From Dehalococcoidia bacterium UBA3254 (lineage in GTDB: Bacteria > Chloroflexota > Dehalococcoidia > Dehalococcoidales > UBA3254), in the NCBI GenBank assembly GCA_002362735.1, contig DEUU01000262.1, positions 1 to 23,525 of the forward strand: a stretch of DNA of 23,525 nt, given 5' to 3'. A program made the position numbers and the translations under genes. Shown here piece after piece: positions 1 to 8,333 of the stretch (positions within the stretch are counted from its first letter, which is position 1; every line of letters starts with the position of its first letter). The notes below the pieces were generated by a model that was not told where the DNA came from, made no database searches, and saw only the letters and a list, made by a program, of their open reading frames with translations.

Positions 1-1078
1 CCGGATCATTCAACAGGGCATTTGAGACTCCATTCAGGGATGGCGGTACGCCGATTCTAACCGGTAGACGAGTTATGGCTTGTGTCATTTCAACAATGCC
101 GGGCAGGTTGGCTCCGCCTCCGGTAACCACAATACCGGAAGGAATCAATCTGGCATAATCGGAGCGGGGTAACTCCAGAACGACCAGGCGCATGAGTTCT
201 TCGACACGAGCATGGATAATCTCGCAAAGGTCACGATAAGATACACTGTGCCCGTTCTCTCCGACTACTTTATCACCCTCTTCTTCTTCCACAGTAAGAA
301 GACTGCCATGTTTCTTCTTCATTTCTTCAGCCAGTTCAAAAGAAAGTCCCAAACCCGCGGCAATATCCCGGGTAATTTGATGGCCGGCCACTGGCAGAAC
401 GGATGTATGATAAATGCTCCCTTCCCGTAATACGGCAATATCCGTCGTTCCACCGCCGATATCTGCAATGAGGACGCCTGCCTGTTTTTCTTCTTCGCTG
501 AGAACAGCTTCAGCACTTGCCAGGGGTTCAAGGACCAGGTCATCGATCTCAATGCCAACGCTCTGAATACATTTAGTCAGGTTCTGCACGGAAGCTACTG
601 CCGCAGTGATAACATGGGCTTCAACATCCAGTTCATAACCATGCATACCGACCGGATTCTTGACTTCATGGCCGTCCAGGGTATAAGACCTGGGAATAAC
701 ATGTAACATTTTTCTATCAACCGGGGCTTTAATATTGAGGGCAACATCCAGAACCCTCTTCAGGTCATCCCCACGAACCAGTTGATCACTTTTGGTAATG
801 GCAATTGTACCTTTATTATTCATAGAGTTAATATGTTTACCGGTAACGCCGATATAGGCCGAATCCAACCTGTAGCCGGCCATCATCTCGGCCTTCTTGA
901 TTGACTGGCGAATTGACTCCTTCGCCTGAGTTACATTAGCTACCAGAGCTTTTTCGATACCGTGTGATGGGGCAATACCTACTCCAAGGATCCTAAGACC
1001 GGAGGAGCTATCCAACGTTCCCATAATAGTACAGACCTTAGTCGTACCGACATCGATAGCTGCTATTTTCCTTTTCAT
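1..1078 (-). CDS. ftsA: Cell division protein FtsA (3' end outside window)
   Basis: FtsA is an actin-like ATPase that tethers FtsZ to the membrane and recruits later divisome proteins. The reading frame opens with an ATG at 1078, preceded by AGGAG six bases upstream, and runs off the left edge after 359 codons. Visible actin-fold motifs are IDVGTTKV near residue 8 (phosphate 1), ADIGGGTTD near residue 204 (phosphate 2) and VVTGGGANLPG near residue 320 (adenosine motif). The SHS2/1C insertion that separates FtsA from MreB and DnaK lies between the first two. The usual family length is about 400-420 residues, so only the C-terminal part, including the membrane-binding helix, is missing. A 70-codon gene lies 66 bases upstream on the same strand. 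ftsZ would be expected just past the left edge, but this cannot be seen. Confidence 0.95.
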   Translation of the reverse strand, partial: MKRKIAAIDVGTTKVCTIMGTLDSSSGLRILGVGIAPSHGIEKALVANVTQAKESIRQSIKKAEMMAGYRLDSAYIGVTGKHINSMNNKGTIAITKSDQLVRGDDLKRVLDVALNIKAPVDRKMLHVIPRSYTLDGHEVKNPVGMHGYELDVEAHVITAAVASVQNLTKCIQSVGIEIDDLVLEPLASAEAVLSEEEKQAGVLIADIGGGTTDIAVLREGSIYHTSVLPVAGHQITRDIAAGLGLSFELAEEMKKKHGSLLTVEEEEGDKVVGENGHSVSYRDLCEIIHARVEELMRLVVLELPRSDYARLIPSGIVVTGGGANLPGIVEMTQAITRLPVRIGVPPSLNGVSNALLNDP

Positions 1079-1144
1079 TTTTTACTCCTAATTATTGATG
1101 ATTTAAAGCTACCAGTTACCCTTTATTAATGTAATACTAAGTTA

Positions 1145-1357
1145 CTATCCTCTGGTTTCTCTGTAGTGGACATTCCACTTCAAGCACAGAGAGTTGACGA
1201 AGTTTCTGGTTTCGGCATCTGGAGCTTTGTAGAGTTCGGCCAGAAAACCATGGAGCAATTCTCCACCACTCATCCCGGGGGTTGGTTCAGCTGGACCAGG
1301 AATGTTGATGTAAACAATCTCCGTCATCAATTTCTGATACTCAATAGCAGTTCCCAT
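1145..1357 (-). CDS. Small protein of unknown function upstream of ftsA (70 aa)
   Basis: I do not recognise this family. The start is placed at the ATG at 1357 because a near-perfect Shine-Dalgarno (TAAGGAGGTGACC) sits directly upstream. A longer frame reaches 1420 but would run through the likely promoter. The product is 70 residues, without a signal peptide or membrane segment. It has a Pro/Gly-rich stretch (INIPGPAEPTPGMSGG, about residues 18-33), then a helix-like segment and a basic end. It lies 66 bases upstream of ftsA on the same strand with no obvious terminator between, so cotranscription is likely. A role with ftsA is inferred from position only. Confidence 0.6.
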   Translation of the reverse strand: MGTAIEYQKLMTEIVYINIPGPAEPTPGMSGGELLHGFLAELYKAPDAETRNFVNSLCLKWNVHYRETRG

Positions 1358-1392
1358 GGTCACCTCCTTAATATTTTTAATGTTGGTATCAT

Positions 1393-1420
1393 GGTATAAG
1401 TTACCAGAACAATCCGTCAA
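1393..1420 (-). promoter_or_regulatory. Putative sigma-70 promoter of the 70-aa gene and ftsA
   Basis: Read on the minus strand, TTGACG (1415-1420) is followed by 16 bases and TATACC (1393-1398). The expected transcription start is near 1386, leaving a leader of about 28 bases before the ATG at 1357. The match to consensus is good in the -35 and moderate in the -10. Confidence 0.45.
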
Positions 1421-1528
1421 AAATTGTCCCGGCTTGTCCTTTTTATTTCCATCTTCAACCGGTCAAATTTCCAATTTCGATTTTCACCGGTTAGGACAAA
1501 CGGACTTAACTACTTGAAAACTTAATTC

Positions 1529-1552
1529 CGTTCCAATAAAATAAGTGGAACG
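1529..1552. repeat. Inverted repeat CGTTCCA-N10-TGGAACG
   Basis: A perfect 7-bp inverted repeat lies 32 bases upstream of the TTG start of the DUF5343-like gene. Its half-site GTTCCA recurs in the inverted repeat at 2364-2389 beyond the same gene, with two more bases of spacing. It could be an operator, but no regulator is identified. Confidence 0.45.
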
Positions 1553-1584
1553 TGGTGCAAAAAAGGTTAAACTGAGGTCAAGCT

Positions 1585-2292
1585 TTGGTAACTGATAGGA
1601 ACAAAAAACGCTCACCGCCTTATGTTTCTTATCGTAGCTTTTTAACTCTGTTGGAAGAGCTTCAGCGAGGATTACCCGCCCGTATCGATCGCAGTTATTG
1701 GGGAGATAAATTTTCCGGGAGTACCGGCACCCAGCTAATGTCAGCTCTACGCTTCTTAAACTTAATCGATGCTAACGCCATGCCGACTTCTCAATTAAAG
1801 GAACTGGTAAGCGCGCGGGGATCATCCAGGTCGGAGATACTGAAGAAGATCAGCCTGGAATCATTTTCCTTCCTTATGAGCAACTCTTTTGAATCTGAGA
1901 AGGCTACCTACGGGCAATTGATTGAAGTCTTTAATGACGTTTATCAGGTGGACAAGGATGTTGCCCGAAAATGCATTAAATTCTTCTCTGAGCTAGCTAA
2001 CGACGCCGGACTTCCGTTATCCCCGTTTATTACCAAGAAATCCAAAAGTTCCAGAAATACACCCACTGTGGAAAAAATTCCAAAACGGAATGGAAACAGG
2101 ACAAATCAGAATCCATTAGTTCCACAATCAACGGAATTAATTCCACATCCAATGTCATGGAAGGAACTGCTACTTACAAAATTCCCCAGTTTTGACCCGA
2201 CCTGGCCTAATGAAGTCCAAATAAAATGGTTCGAAGCTTTTGACGAGCTGCTTAAAAGAGGATTTATTTCCAGTAATGACGGCCTTAGATAG
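1585..2292 (+). CDS. DUF5343-like protein
   Basis: The product is a soluble protein of 235 residues with no signal peptide or membrane helix. The start is a TTG preceded by GAGGT seven bases upstream. Residues 10-150 look like a DUF5343 domain: PPYVSYRSFLTLLEELQ, then a helix pair around FSGSTGTQLMSALRFLNLID, which resembles a small winged-helix fold, then SFESEKATYGQLIEVF and the KFFSELANDAGLPLSPFI segment. A polar linker (about 152-185) leads to a C-terminal FPSFDPTWPNEVQIKWFEAF motif that I associate with the same family. The molecular role is unknown; DNA binding is a guess from the fold. The coding sequence is rich in TTCCA/TGGAA words. It is bounded by inverted repeats on both sides and shows no operon partner. 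Family assignment is from memory of the pattern. Confidence 0.7.
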   Translation: MVTDRNKKRSPPYVSYRSFLTLLEELQRGLPARIDRSYWGDKFSGSTGTQLMSALRFLNLIDANAMPTSQLKELVSARGSSRSEILKKISLESFSFLMSNSFESEKATYGQLIEVFNDVYQVDKDVARKCIKFFSELANDAGLPLSPFITKKSKSSRNTPTVEKIPKRNGNRTNQNPLVPQSTELIPHPMSWKELLLTKFPSFDPTWPNEVQIKWFEAFDELLKRGFISSNDGLR

Positions 2293-2363
2293 TCCTTTAC
2301 ACCGGTTGTCCACTGCCCAGTAATTCAGTATTTATCTTCCACATTTTCCATTATTAGAACAAC

Positions 2364-2389
2364 AGTTCCAAAATATCCATTTTGGAACT
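2364..2389. repeat. Perfect 11-bp inverted repeat with 4-base loop
   Basis: AGTTCCAAAAT, then ATCC, then ATTTTGGAACT. It lies 72 bases past the DUF5343-like stop and 79 bases before the importer operon. There is no T-tract after it, so it may be an operator rather than a classic terminator. A weak terminator for the upstream gene remains possible. Confidence 0.5.
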
Positions 2390-2451
2390 TCAACTAGGAA
2401 TTTGGTACCGTTTTTAACGACCCTCTAAAATTAAGCAAGGTTTTATCAGAC

Positions 2452-2457
2452 TATAAT
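2452..2457 (+). promoter_or_regulatory. Consensus -10 box directly ahead of the importer operon
   Basis: TATAAT ends ten bases before the ATG at 2468. If it is used, transcription starts near 2463-2466 and the mRNA would be almost leaderless. I see no good -35 hexamer at normal spacing. Confidence 0.35.
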
Positions 2458-2467
2458 TTAAGAAGGG

Positions 2468-3655
2468 ATGGTAATAACAACAAGAAGTGAAACCCAAAAT
2501 CGTAATAATGTAACACTGGCCGGGTCCATCATCAGCATATCGTCTCTGGGATTTAGCTGGCTGACGGTCAGGCCTAACCGTCTGGCGGAAGGGACCAGCG
2601 TTTACTTGTGGAATAACCCGGTATGGATGGCTCTACTGACCCTGCTCTTAATTACCTGCTTCACCCTTAGCTTGCTTAAAGCCAAAAAACCTTATGCTCT
2701 CATGCTTGGAATCATCTCCAATTCGATCTTAATAATGATCTTTATCCTCGCAGGGTCGTCAGCTTCTAGTCTGATTAACCAGTCGCCGGCCTTGACCCGC
2801 GTTTCTCTTGGTCCGGGCATTATAATAGCTGCGGCAGGAGCATTTATTCTAATTGTTGCAGCCAGACATCAATTAACAAAATATCGTCTTGAATTTTATT
2901 TAATCAGCTGGGTCTGGCTTCCCATTTTATTGATCTTGCTGGTAATGGGATGGTTTAATAATCTCTCCGTTATACAGGAATATTTCAACAATTCTCTACG
3001 TTTTCACCAGGAACTCAAAACTCACATAATACTATTTGGCGGAAGTATCCTGGCTGGAATCACTATTGGTATACCCCTGGGTATTTGGGCTTTACACAGC
3101 CGCAAAGCCAGAGCACCAATTTTCTTTATTGCCAGTATTACACAAACAATACCAAGCCTGGCATTGTTTGGATTACTCATTGCTCCCCTTTCGGCTTTAT
3201 CTGCTAAGTTTCCGGTTTTACAAAGCATCGGGATTCACGGAATCGGCACTGCGCCAGCTATCATTGCTTTAATCATCTATTCTTTACTCCCCATTGTTCA
3301 GAATACTTATACTGGACTGAATGAAATTAATCCGGTCGTTACCGATGCCGGATTAGGAATGGGGATGAATCGCTTGCAGCTTTTAGGAAGGGTTCAAGCA
3401 CCGCTTGCCGCGCCTGTTATTTTAACCGGAGTCCGCATAGCGGCGGTTCAGGCTGTAGGCAACACCGCGGTAGCAGCATTGATCGGAGCCGGAGGTTTGG
3501 GACAATTTGTCTTTCAGGGGCTTGGCCAGGCTGCTTCTGATTTGATTATATTGGGTGCGATGCCAATTATTCTTCTTGCCTTGATCATTGACATACTGAT
3601 GCAATTGGTCATCCGGTTAGCTACCTCCAGAGGAGTATTGGAGCCAGCTTTATGA
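2468..3655 (+). CDS. yehY: Osmoprotectant ABC transporter, long permease (YehY-like)
   Basis: This is an integral membrane subunit of an OpuB/OpuC/Yeh-type importer for quaternary amines such as glycine betaine or choline. At 395 residues it matches the long permease type (E. coli YehY is about 385). Residues 14-160 form extra N-terminal membrane helices. Residues about 185-390 form the binding-protein-dependent permease domain, with the EAA-type loop around residues 294-320 (GLGMGMNRLQLLGRVQAPLA) that docks the ATPase. The ATG at 2468 follows GAAGGG with almost no spacing, which is poor for ribosome binding. No better in-frame start exists before the first helix. The gene overlaps the ATPase gene by four bases (ATGA). 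Exact substrate is unknown. Confidence 0.88.
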   Translation: MVITTRSETQNRNNVTLAGSIISISSLGFSWLTVRPNRLAEGTSVYLWNNPVWMALLTLLLITCFTLSLLKAKKPYALMLGIISNSILIMIFILAGSSASSLINQSPALTRVSLGPGIIIAAAGAFILIVAARHQLTKYRLEFYLISWVWLPILLILLVMGWFNNLSVIQEYFNNSLRFHQELKTHIILFGGSILAGITIGIPLGIWALHSRKARAPIFFIASITQTIPSLALFGLLIAPLSALSAKFPVLQSIGIHGIGTAPAIIALIIYSLLPIVQNTYTGLNEINPVVTDAGLGMGMNRLQLLGRVQAPLAAPVILTGVRIAAVQAVGNTAVAALIGAGGLGQFVFQGLGQAASDLIILGAMPIILLALIIDILMQLVIRLATSRGVLEPAL

Positions 3656-4746
3656 TCAGCCTGCAAAATGTGACAAGAGTATACGGTCACACCATCGCTG
3701 TAAATAATTTTTCGCTTGAAATCGGGTCCGGTGAAATCTGCGTTCTCATTGGTCCTTCCGGTTGCGGAAAAACAACTCTGTTGAAGATGATCAATCGACT
3801 TGTTGAGCCAACTTCAGGCCGTATTTTGTTTGATAACCAGGATACCAGCCGGATAAATCCGGAAATACTACGCCGGTCTATTGGGTACTCCATCCAGAAT
3901 GTGGGTTTGTTCCCTCACATGACTATAGCCGAAAACATATCCATAGTCCCGGATCTCTTAAACTGGAAAAAAGGACGTATAGAAAGCCGCGTTAATGAGC
4001 TTCTGGAATTAATCGGATTGAATCCGGCGGTGTACAGGTCAAAATACCCCCGGGAACTCTCTGGAGGAGAAGCGCAACGTATAGGAGTCGCCAGAGCGCT
4101 GGCAGCCGATCCTCCTCTGTTGTTAATGGATGAACCTTTCGGAGCAGTTGATCCATTGACACGCGAGAAACTTCAAAGCCAGTTTGAAAGGATTCAGCAT
4201 GAATTGAAAAAGACCGTACTCCTGGTAACCCACGACCTCGAAGAAGCTATTCGTTTATCCGATCGAATTGCTGTCATGAAAAGCGGACAATTAATGCAGT
4301 ATGACACTCCCGAAAATATACTCTCCAAACCTGCAAATCAGTTTGTTCACGACTTTGTCGGTGTGGACCGGGCATTGAAGCGCCTTTCGCGAATAAAAGT
4401 CAGCAGCTTTACCCGTTCCGTTCCCTTTATTACGATAAATGCTCCGGTCAAGGAAGCTATCTCGGCTGTTGATGACAACGTTTCTATTTGGGTGGTAGAT
4501 GAAAACGGCGGTCTATTGGGTTGGGCTGACCAAAACCAATTAAGGAATTCTAAGTCGATTCGGGAAGTCGCTGTCCTGCCGAGTATGGATGAAATATCCA
4601 TTACTGAAGATGCTACATTACGTCAAGCTCTTTCGATTATGCTCGAAGAAGGTGTTCGCAGTATCCCGGTAATTGATAAGGATAAGAAGTTTCTGGGAGA
4701 AATCTCGTTGAAAGATATAGAGACTGCCACTGCAGATAAAGAGTAG
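3652..4746 (+). CDS. yehX: Osmoprotectant ABC transporter ATP-binding protein with CBS domains
   Basis: This is the ATPase that powers the importer, located on the inner face of the membrane. Visible motifs are Walker A GPSGCGKTT (34-42), Q-loop Gln82, ABC signature LSGGE (136-140), Walker B LLLMDEP (156-162) and switch His194. After a linker, residues about 255-360 form a tandem CBS pair (PVKEAISAVDDNVSIWVVDE and RQALSIMLEEGVRSIPVIDK). In OpuA-type transporters such a pair senses ionic strength or cyclic-di-AMP and gates transport. Start and stop of neighbours interlock: a 4-base overlap with the upstream permease and a 4-base gap to the next. The 364-residue length fits ATPases of this family that retain both CBS domains. 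Confidence 0.92.
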   Translation: MISLQNVTRVYGHTIAVNNFSLEIGSGEICVLIGPSGCGKTTLLKMINRLVEPTSGRILFDNQDTSRINPEILRRSIGYSIQNVGLFPHMTIAENISIVPDLLNWKKGRIESRVNELLELIGLNPAVYRSKYPRELSGGEAQRIGVARALAADPPLLLMDEPFGAVDPLTREKLQSQFERIQHELKKTVLLVTHDLEEAIRLSDRIAVMKSGQLMQYDTPENILSKPANQFVHDFVGVDRALKRLSRIKVSSFTRSVPFITINAPVKEAISAVDDNVSIWVVDENGGLLGWADQNQLRNSKSIREVAVLPSMDEISITEDATLRQALSIMLEEGVRSIPVIDKDKKFLGEISLKDIETATADKE

Positions 4747-4750
4747 AACC

Positions 4751-5494
4751 ATGTCTACCAGAAAGATTAGAAACTGGATAATTTTCACAGCGCTGGTGGG
4801 GATCTTTGTTTTTTTAGTTCTAGATTTTTCTCTATGGCAAAAAGTTCTGGAATACCTCTTTCCGGAGCAATCGTTGCTCCTGTATCCGGGAGCTAATCTG
4901 GCACAACTGGTCGGACAGCATCTAGTACTGGTGGGTATTTCCAGCGGATTAACAGCATGTATCGGCATACCTCTGGGAATTTGGGTAACTCGACCCAGCG
5001 GACGGGATTTTCTTCCTATCGTCTCAACGGCAACTTCATTTGGACAGACCTTTCCACCGGTAGCTGTTCTGGCGCTCTCTGTACCAGCGCTCGGGTTTGG
5101 GATTCTACCCACTATTGCAGCGCTATTTATTTATGGTCTGCTACCTGTGGTCCGAAACACCATCTCAGGCATATCAGCAGTAGACCCGGATGTTCTGGAG
5201 GCCAGCTCCGGCATGGGTATGAGTCATTTTCAAAAGTTAACCAAAGTCGAATTCCCTTTAGCACTACCTATTATTTTAGCGGGTATTAGAATATCAGTCA
5301 TTATCAATATCGGAACTGCTATGATCGGAGCTACTATCGGATCAGGAGGTCTGGGGGCACCTATTATCTCGGGCCTGGTACAGAATAATCTGTCTTTGGT
5401 TATTGAAGGTGCTCTTCCGGGTGCTCTGCTGGCAATTTTGCTGGACTTCCTGTTCAACAATATCGAGGACAGCGTAACAAAGCAGCGAACATAA
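4751..5494 (+). CDS. yehW: Osmoprotectant ABC transporter, short permease (YehW-like)
   Basis: This is the second membrane subunit, 247 residues, similar in size to E. coli YehW (about 243). It has an N-terminal helix (10-28) and about five further helices. The EAA-type loop is around residues 148-175 (LEASSGMGMSHFQKLTKVEF), and GSGGLGAP follows it, as in other OpuBB-type permeases. It begins four bases after the ATPase stop, with only a weak AAAGAG ribosome site, so translational coupling is likely. It is the last gene of the operon: the next gene is ppdK on the opposite strand. No periplasmic or lipoprotein binding component is encoded before or after it here. Confidence 0.9.
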   Translation: MSTRKIRNWIIFTALVGIFVFLVLDFSLWQKVLEYLFPEQSLLLYPGANLAQLVGQHLVLVGISSGLTACIGIPLGIWVTRPSGRDFLPIVSTATSFGQTFPPVAVLALSVPALGFGILPTIAALFIYGLLPVVRNTISGISAVDPDVLEASSGMGMSHFQKLTKVEFPLALPIILAGIRISVIINIGTAMIGATIGSGGLGAPIISGLVQNNLSLVIEGALPGALLAILLDFLFNNIEDSVTKQRT

Positions 5495-5648
5495 ATCTAC
5501 CTGTTCATTTTTACCACTTTGTATTTACTCGCCAGAGTTACATGGAGAGGTACTTGAATCCATTTTTACAACACAGCCGCCTTCGGATAACGCCAAAATC
5601 TCCCATTCTAAAACATAAAACTTGAAACGTTTAACTGGAGACCGCTCC

Positions 5649-7928
5649 TTAAGCGGTTACCTCGGCCTCATCCTGGATTCTTTCAAGGTCCACGCCATCC
5701 ATCGCAGCTTTCGCGGCTGCCAATCTCGCCATAGGTAATCGGAATGGACTACAGCTTACGTAATTAGCGCCTACAGCGGCAAAGAAAGCAATGGAATGAG
5801 GCTCTCCACCCTGCTCCCCACAAATTCCGATCTCTATCTCCGGCTTGGTCTTCCGGGCCCATTCTATCGCAATCTGTATCAAACGCCCTACCCCTTTAAC
5901 GTCGATAATTTCAAAAGGATTATCTCTTAAAATGCCTTTCTCCATATAGGTAGTCAAGAATTTCTTTTCGGCGTCCTCCCGGCTAAAAGAATATACTGCC
6001 TGGGTAAGATCATTAGTCCCGAAGGAGAAAAAGTCTGCCACTTCCGCCAGCCTCCCGGCCCGTAAACAACCTCGCACCGTTTCCATCATGGTGCCCAGTT
6101 TCAAATCACGAGTACCAATCATGTTCCTGACCCAGATGAGTTCCTGTAAAGTAATCACCTGAGGAATCATGACAGACACATCCGCTGGCACCTCCTGCTT
6201 GGCGGCATAGATAGAATCTATTTGCATCGAATAGATCTCAGGGTTAGTAATGCCCAGACGAATTCCCCGGTGTCCCATCATGGGATTAATCTCCCTTAAT
6301 TCGCAAACACGCTGGCGAGTGCGCTCATCCTTGCATTCGGATTCAGCGGGTAAGAATTCGTGAAGTGGTAAGTCCAATAACCGTATAATAATCGGAATAC
6401 CATCCAGAGCATCAAAAAGAGCTTTAAAATCTGCGGTCTGGATCCTGGTTAACCTTTGTAAAGTGGCTGTCTTCTCGCTTCCGGTGCTGGCCAGGATAAA
6501 TTCACGGATTATGGATAGCCGCTGAGGATCATTGAATTGGCGCTCAGTGCGGCACAGCCCGATCCCTTCCGCGCCAAACCGTCGCGCCATGCGGATAGCG
6601 TCTGGTGTATCCGCATTCGCCCGTACTCCAATTTTTTTAACCTGAGATGCCCAGCCTAAAAACTCAGTGAGTTCGGGCATAATTTCTGCTTCAGTTAGCG
6701 GCAACGATCCTTTATATACATTACCGGTATTCCCATCTATGGTAATGACCTCACCTTTATGTACAATCTGATCGCCAGCAATAAAATGTTGTTCTCCTAA
6801 ATCGATTTTAATATCGCTCGCTCCGCAAATGCAGGGCTTCCCCATCGCCCGGGTCACAATGGCCGCGTGAGAAGTCAGACCGCCGTGCGACGTCAAGACA
6901 CCCACTGAGGCGGCAATTCCAGGCACATCGTCCGGATTCGTCTCCGGCCGGACCAGTATCACGCCTCCATTCTTTTGTGATGCCACTATCGCTTCCATGG
7001 GATCGAAGACCACTTTACCGGCTACTGCACCCGGCGCCGCACTTAATCCATGCCCGATCGGAACGAAGGCATTCGGATTAGCAACACTCTTGTGTAACAC
7101 CCCTTTTAATTCATCCGGCGATACCCTTGCAAGAGCATCCTGCATTGAGATTACTTCAGATTTAGCCATATCTACGGTTATGCGAATTGCCGCGCGGGCT
7201 GTCCTCTTTCCGGTCCTCGTTTGCAGGAGATATAATTTCCCGGATTCAACTGTAAATTCTATATCCTGCATCTCTTTATAATAATCTTCCAGGATCCCCA
7301 CCATCTTCACCAATTCGGCGTAAGCCTCCGGCATCCTTTTTTGCAATTCACCGATATCTAAAGGAGTCGTTACTCCTGAAACGAGGGCTTCACCCTGGGC
7401 ATGAGGCAGATATTCGCCAAAAAGGCCTTTCTCTCCGGTATTCGGATTGCGTGAGAAGACCACACCGGTGCCAGATCTTTCATCGGCATTCCCGAAGACC
7501 ATTTCCTGGACTATCGCAGCCGTTCCCAGTGTAGATGGGATATGATTTAAACGGCGGTATTCCACCGCCCGGATATTGTCCCAGGACTCGAATACACGGA
7601 TGATAGACGCCATCATGGTAGCCTCATCCTTCACATTCAAAACCGTATCCATCATTCCCGGCATGGATACTGGAGCGGATGACCTCACAGATACTTGAAG
7701 ACCACTGCCAAAAAACTTCCCGGATTTTTGACGAATAAAATCAAGGCCACGTTGGATTTCATCATAAGGTAAATCGGCCGCATCCTTAAATCTGTAGTAA
7801 GCGTCGATGGAAAGGATAAAACCGGGCGGAACGGGAAGCCCCAGTTTTGTCATTGTTACCAGGTTCGCACCCTTATTCCCTAACTGATTTTTTTCCTCGT
7901 AGCCATCTTCGAAAGAATACACTTTCAT
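5649..7928 (-). CDS. ppdK: Pyruvate, phosphate dikinase, short form
   Basis: PPDK interconverts pyruvate, ATP and phosphate with phosphoenolpyruvate, AMP and pyrophosphate, typically for gluconeogenesis or PPi-linked glycolysis in anaerobes. The N-terminal nucleotide-binding part shows NKGANLVTMTKLGLPVPPGF, VRSSAPVSMPGMMDT and GTGVVFSRNPNTGE. The swivelling domain has phospho-histidine His354 in GGLTSHAA. The PEP/pyruvate barrel has GIGLCRTE, SFGTNDLTQ and Cys703 in CGEQGG. At 759 residues it is about 115 shorter than the usual 870-890. The missing piece falls between DTVLNVKDEA and RVFESWDNIR (about residues 96-120), where other PPDKs carry a helical insert of roughly 100 residues. All catalytic motifs are intact, so it is a lineage variant rather than a wreck. 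The ATG at 7928 follows GGGAGG at good spacing. Confidence 0.93.
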   Translation of the reverse strand: MKVYSFEDGYEEKNQLGNKGANLVTMTKLGLPVPPGFILSIDAYYRFKDAADLPYDEIQRGLDFIRQKSGKFFGSGLQVSVRSSAPVSMPGMMDTVLNVKDEATMMASIIRVFESWDNIRAVEYRRLNHIPSTLGTAAIVQEMVFGNADERSGTGVVFSRNPNTGEKGLFGEYLPHAQGEALVSGVTTPLDIGELQKRMPEAYAELVKMVGILEDYYKEMQDIEFTVESGKLYLLQTRTGKRTARAAIRITVDMAKSEVISMQDALARVSPDELKGVLHKSVANPNAFVPIGHGLSAAPGAVAGKVVFDPMEAIVASQKNGGVILVRPETNPDDVPGIAASVGVLTSHGGLTSHAAIVTRAMGKPCICGASDIKIDLGEQHFIAGDQIVHKGEVITIDGNTGNVYKGSLPLTEAEIMPELTEFLGWASQVKKIGVRANADTPDAIRMARRFGAEGIGLCRTERQFNDPQRLSIIREFILASTGSEKTATLQRLTRIQTADFKALFDALDGIPIIIRLLDLPLHEFLPAESECKDERTRQRVCELREINPMMGHRGIRLGITNPEIYSMQIDSIYAAKQEVPADVSVMIPQVITLQELIWVRNMIGTRDLKLGTMMETVRGCLRAGRLAEVADFFSFGTNDLTQAVYSFSREDAEKKFLTTYMEKGILRDNPFEIIDVKGVGRLIQIAIEWARKTKPEIEIGICGEQGGEPHSIAFFAAVGANYVSCSPFRLPMARLAAAKAAMDGVDLERIQDEAEVTA

Positions 7929-8333
7929 ATTAAACCTCCCGGAGGCAATTTATCATTCATATTTTTATTATATACTAGCGGTATAAAGCTGAATTTCGGA
8001 CGATAATTCCAAATTCCAAATGATTATACGTACAGTGCGTGTTCACGCCCACGAGCAATCTAAAAAATTGTCCTCGTCCGTCCGAGGGTGGAAAAGATCA
8101 GATCTGGAATGCGTATGAGGTTGGAAAGAATGGGTATCACAAGGATCCATGGACTAGCATCAATCTTTGTTTAGCCTCATTTCAGAGCTAAATAATAAAA
8201 AGATAGCAGATTCCATGAGAACCTGGCATGATTATTTCTCGTTCTTTTATTTTCATGTCAAACTAGTAAATATGCTTTTAATGTTAGAATATAAGTATTG
8301 GCGGTATGGTATGGTATGGAGAGGAGGTGGCAA
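7929..8333. other. Intergenic region between ppdK and the small membrane protein gene
   Basis: About 405 bases separate two divergent genes. The ppdK side holds the ribosome site and a TATAAT-like box. The rest shows no RNA gene, no clear terminator and no gene with a credible start. Short open stretches at about 8030-8190 have no ribosome site and match nothing I know. Confidence 0.5.
7967..7972 (-). promoter_or_regulatory. Putative -10 box for ppdK
   Basis: The minus strand reads TATAAT here, about 39 bases upstream of the ATG at 7928. The -35 region is not convincing. Confidence 0.35.

Noticed and set aside
1..1078. MreB, DnaK or EutJ as identity of the left-edge gene
   Set aside because: Motif order and the N-terminal IDVGTTKVCTIMG context fit FtsA better.
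5641..5657. 6-bp inverted repeat over the ppdK stop codon as a terminator
   Set aside because: Short stem, overlaps coding sequence and lacks a following U-run.
8030..8190. Short open stretches that look weakly protein-like between ppdK and the small membrane protein gene
   Set aside because: No start codon with a ribosome site, under 60 codons, and no recognisable family; could be chance.
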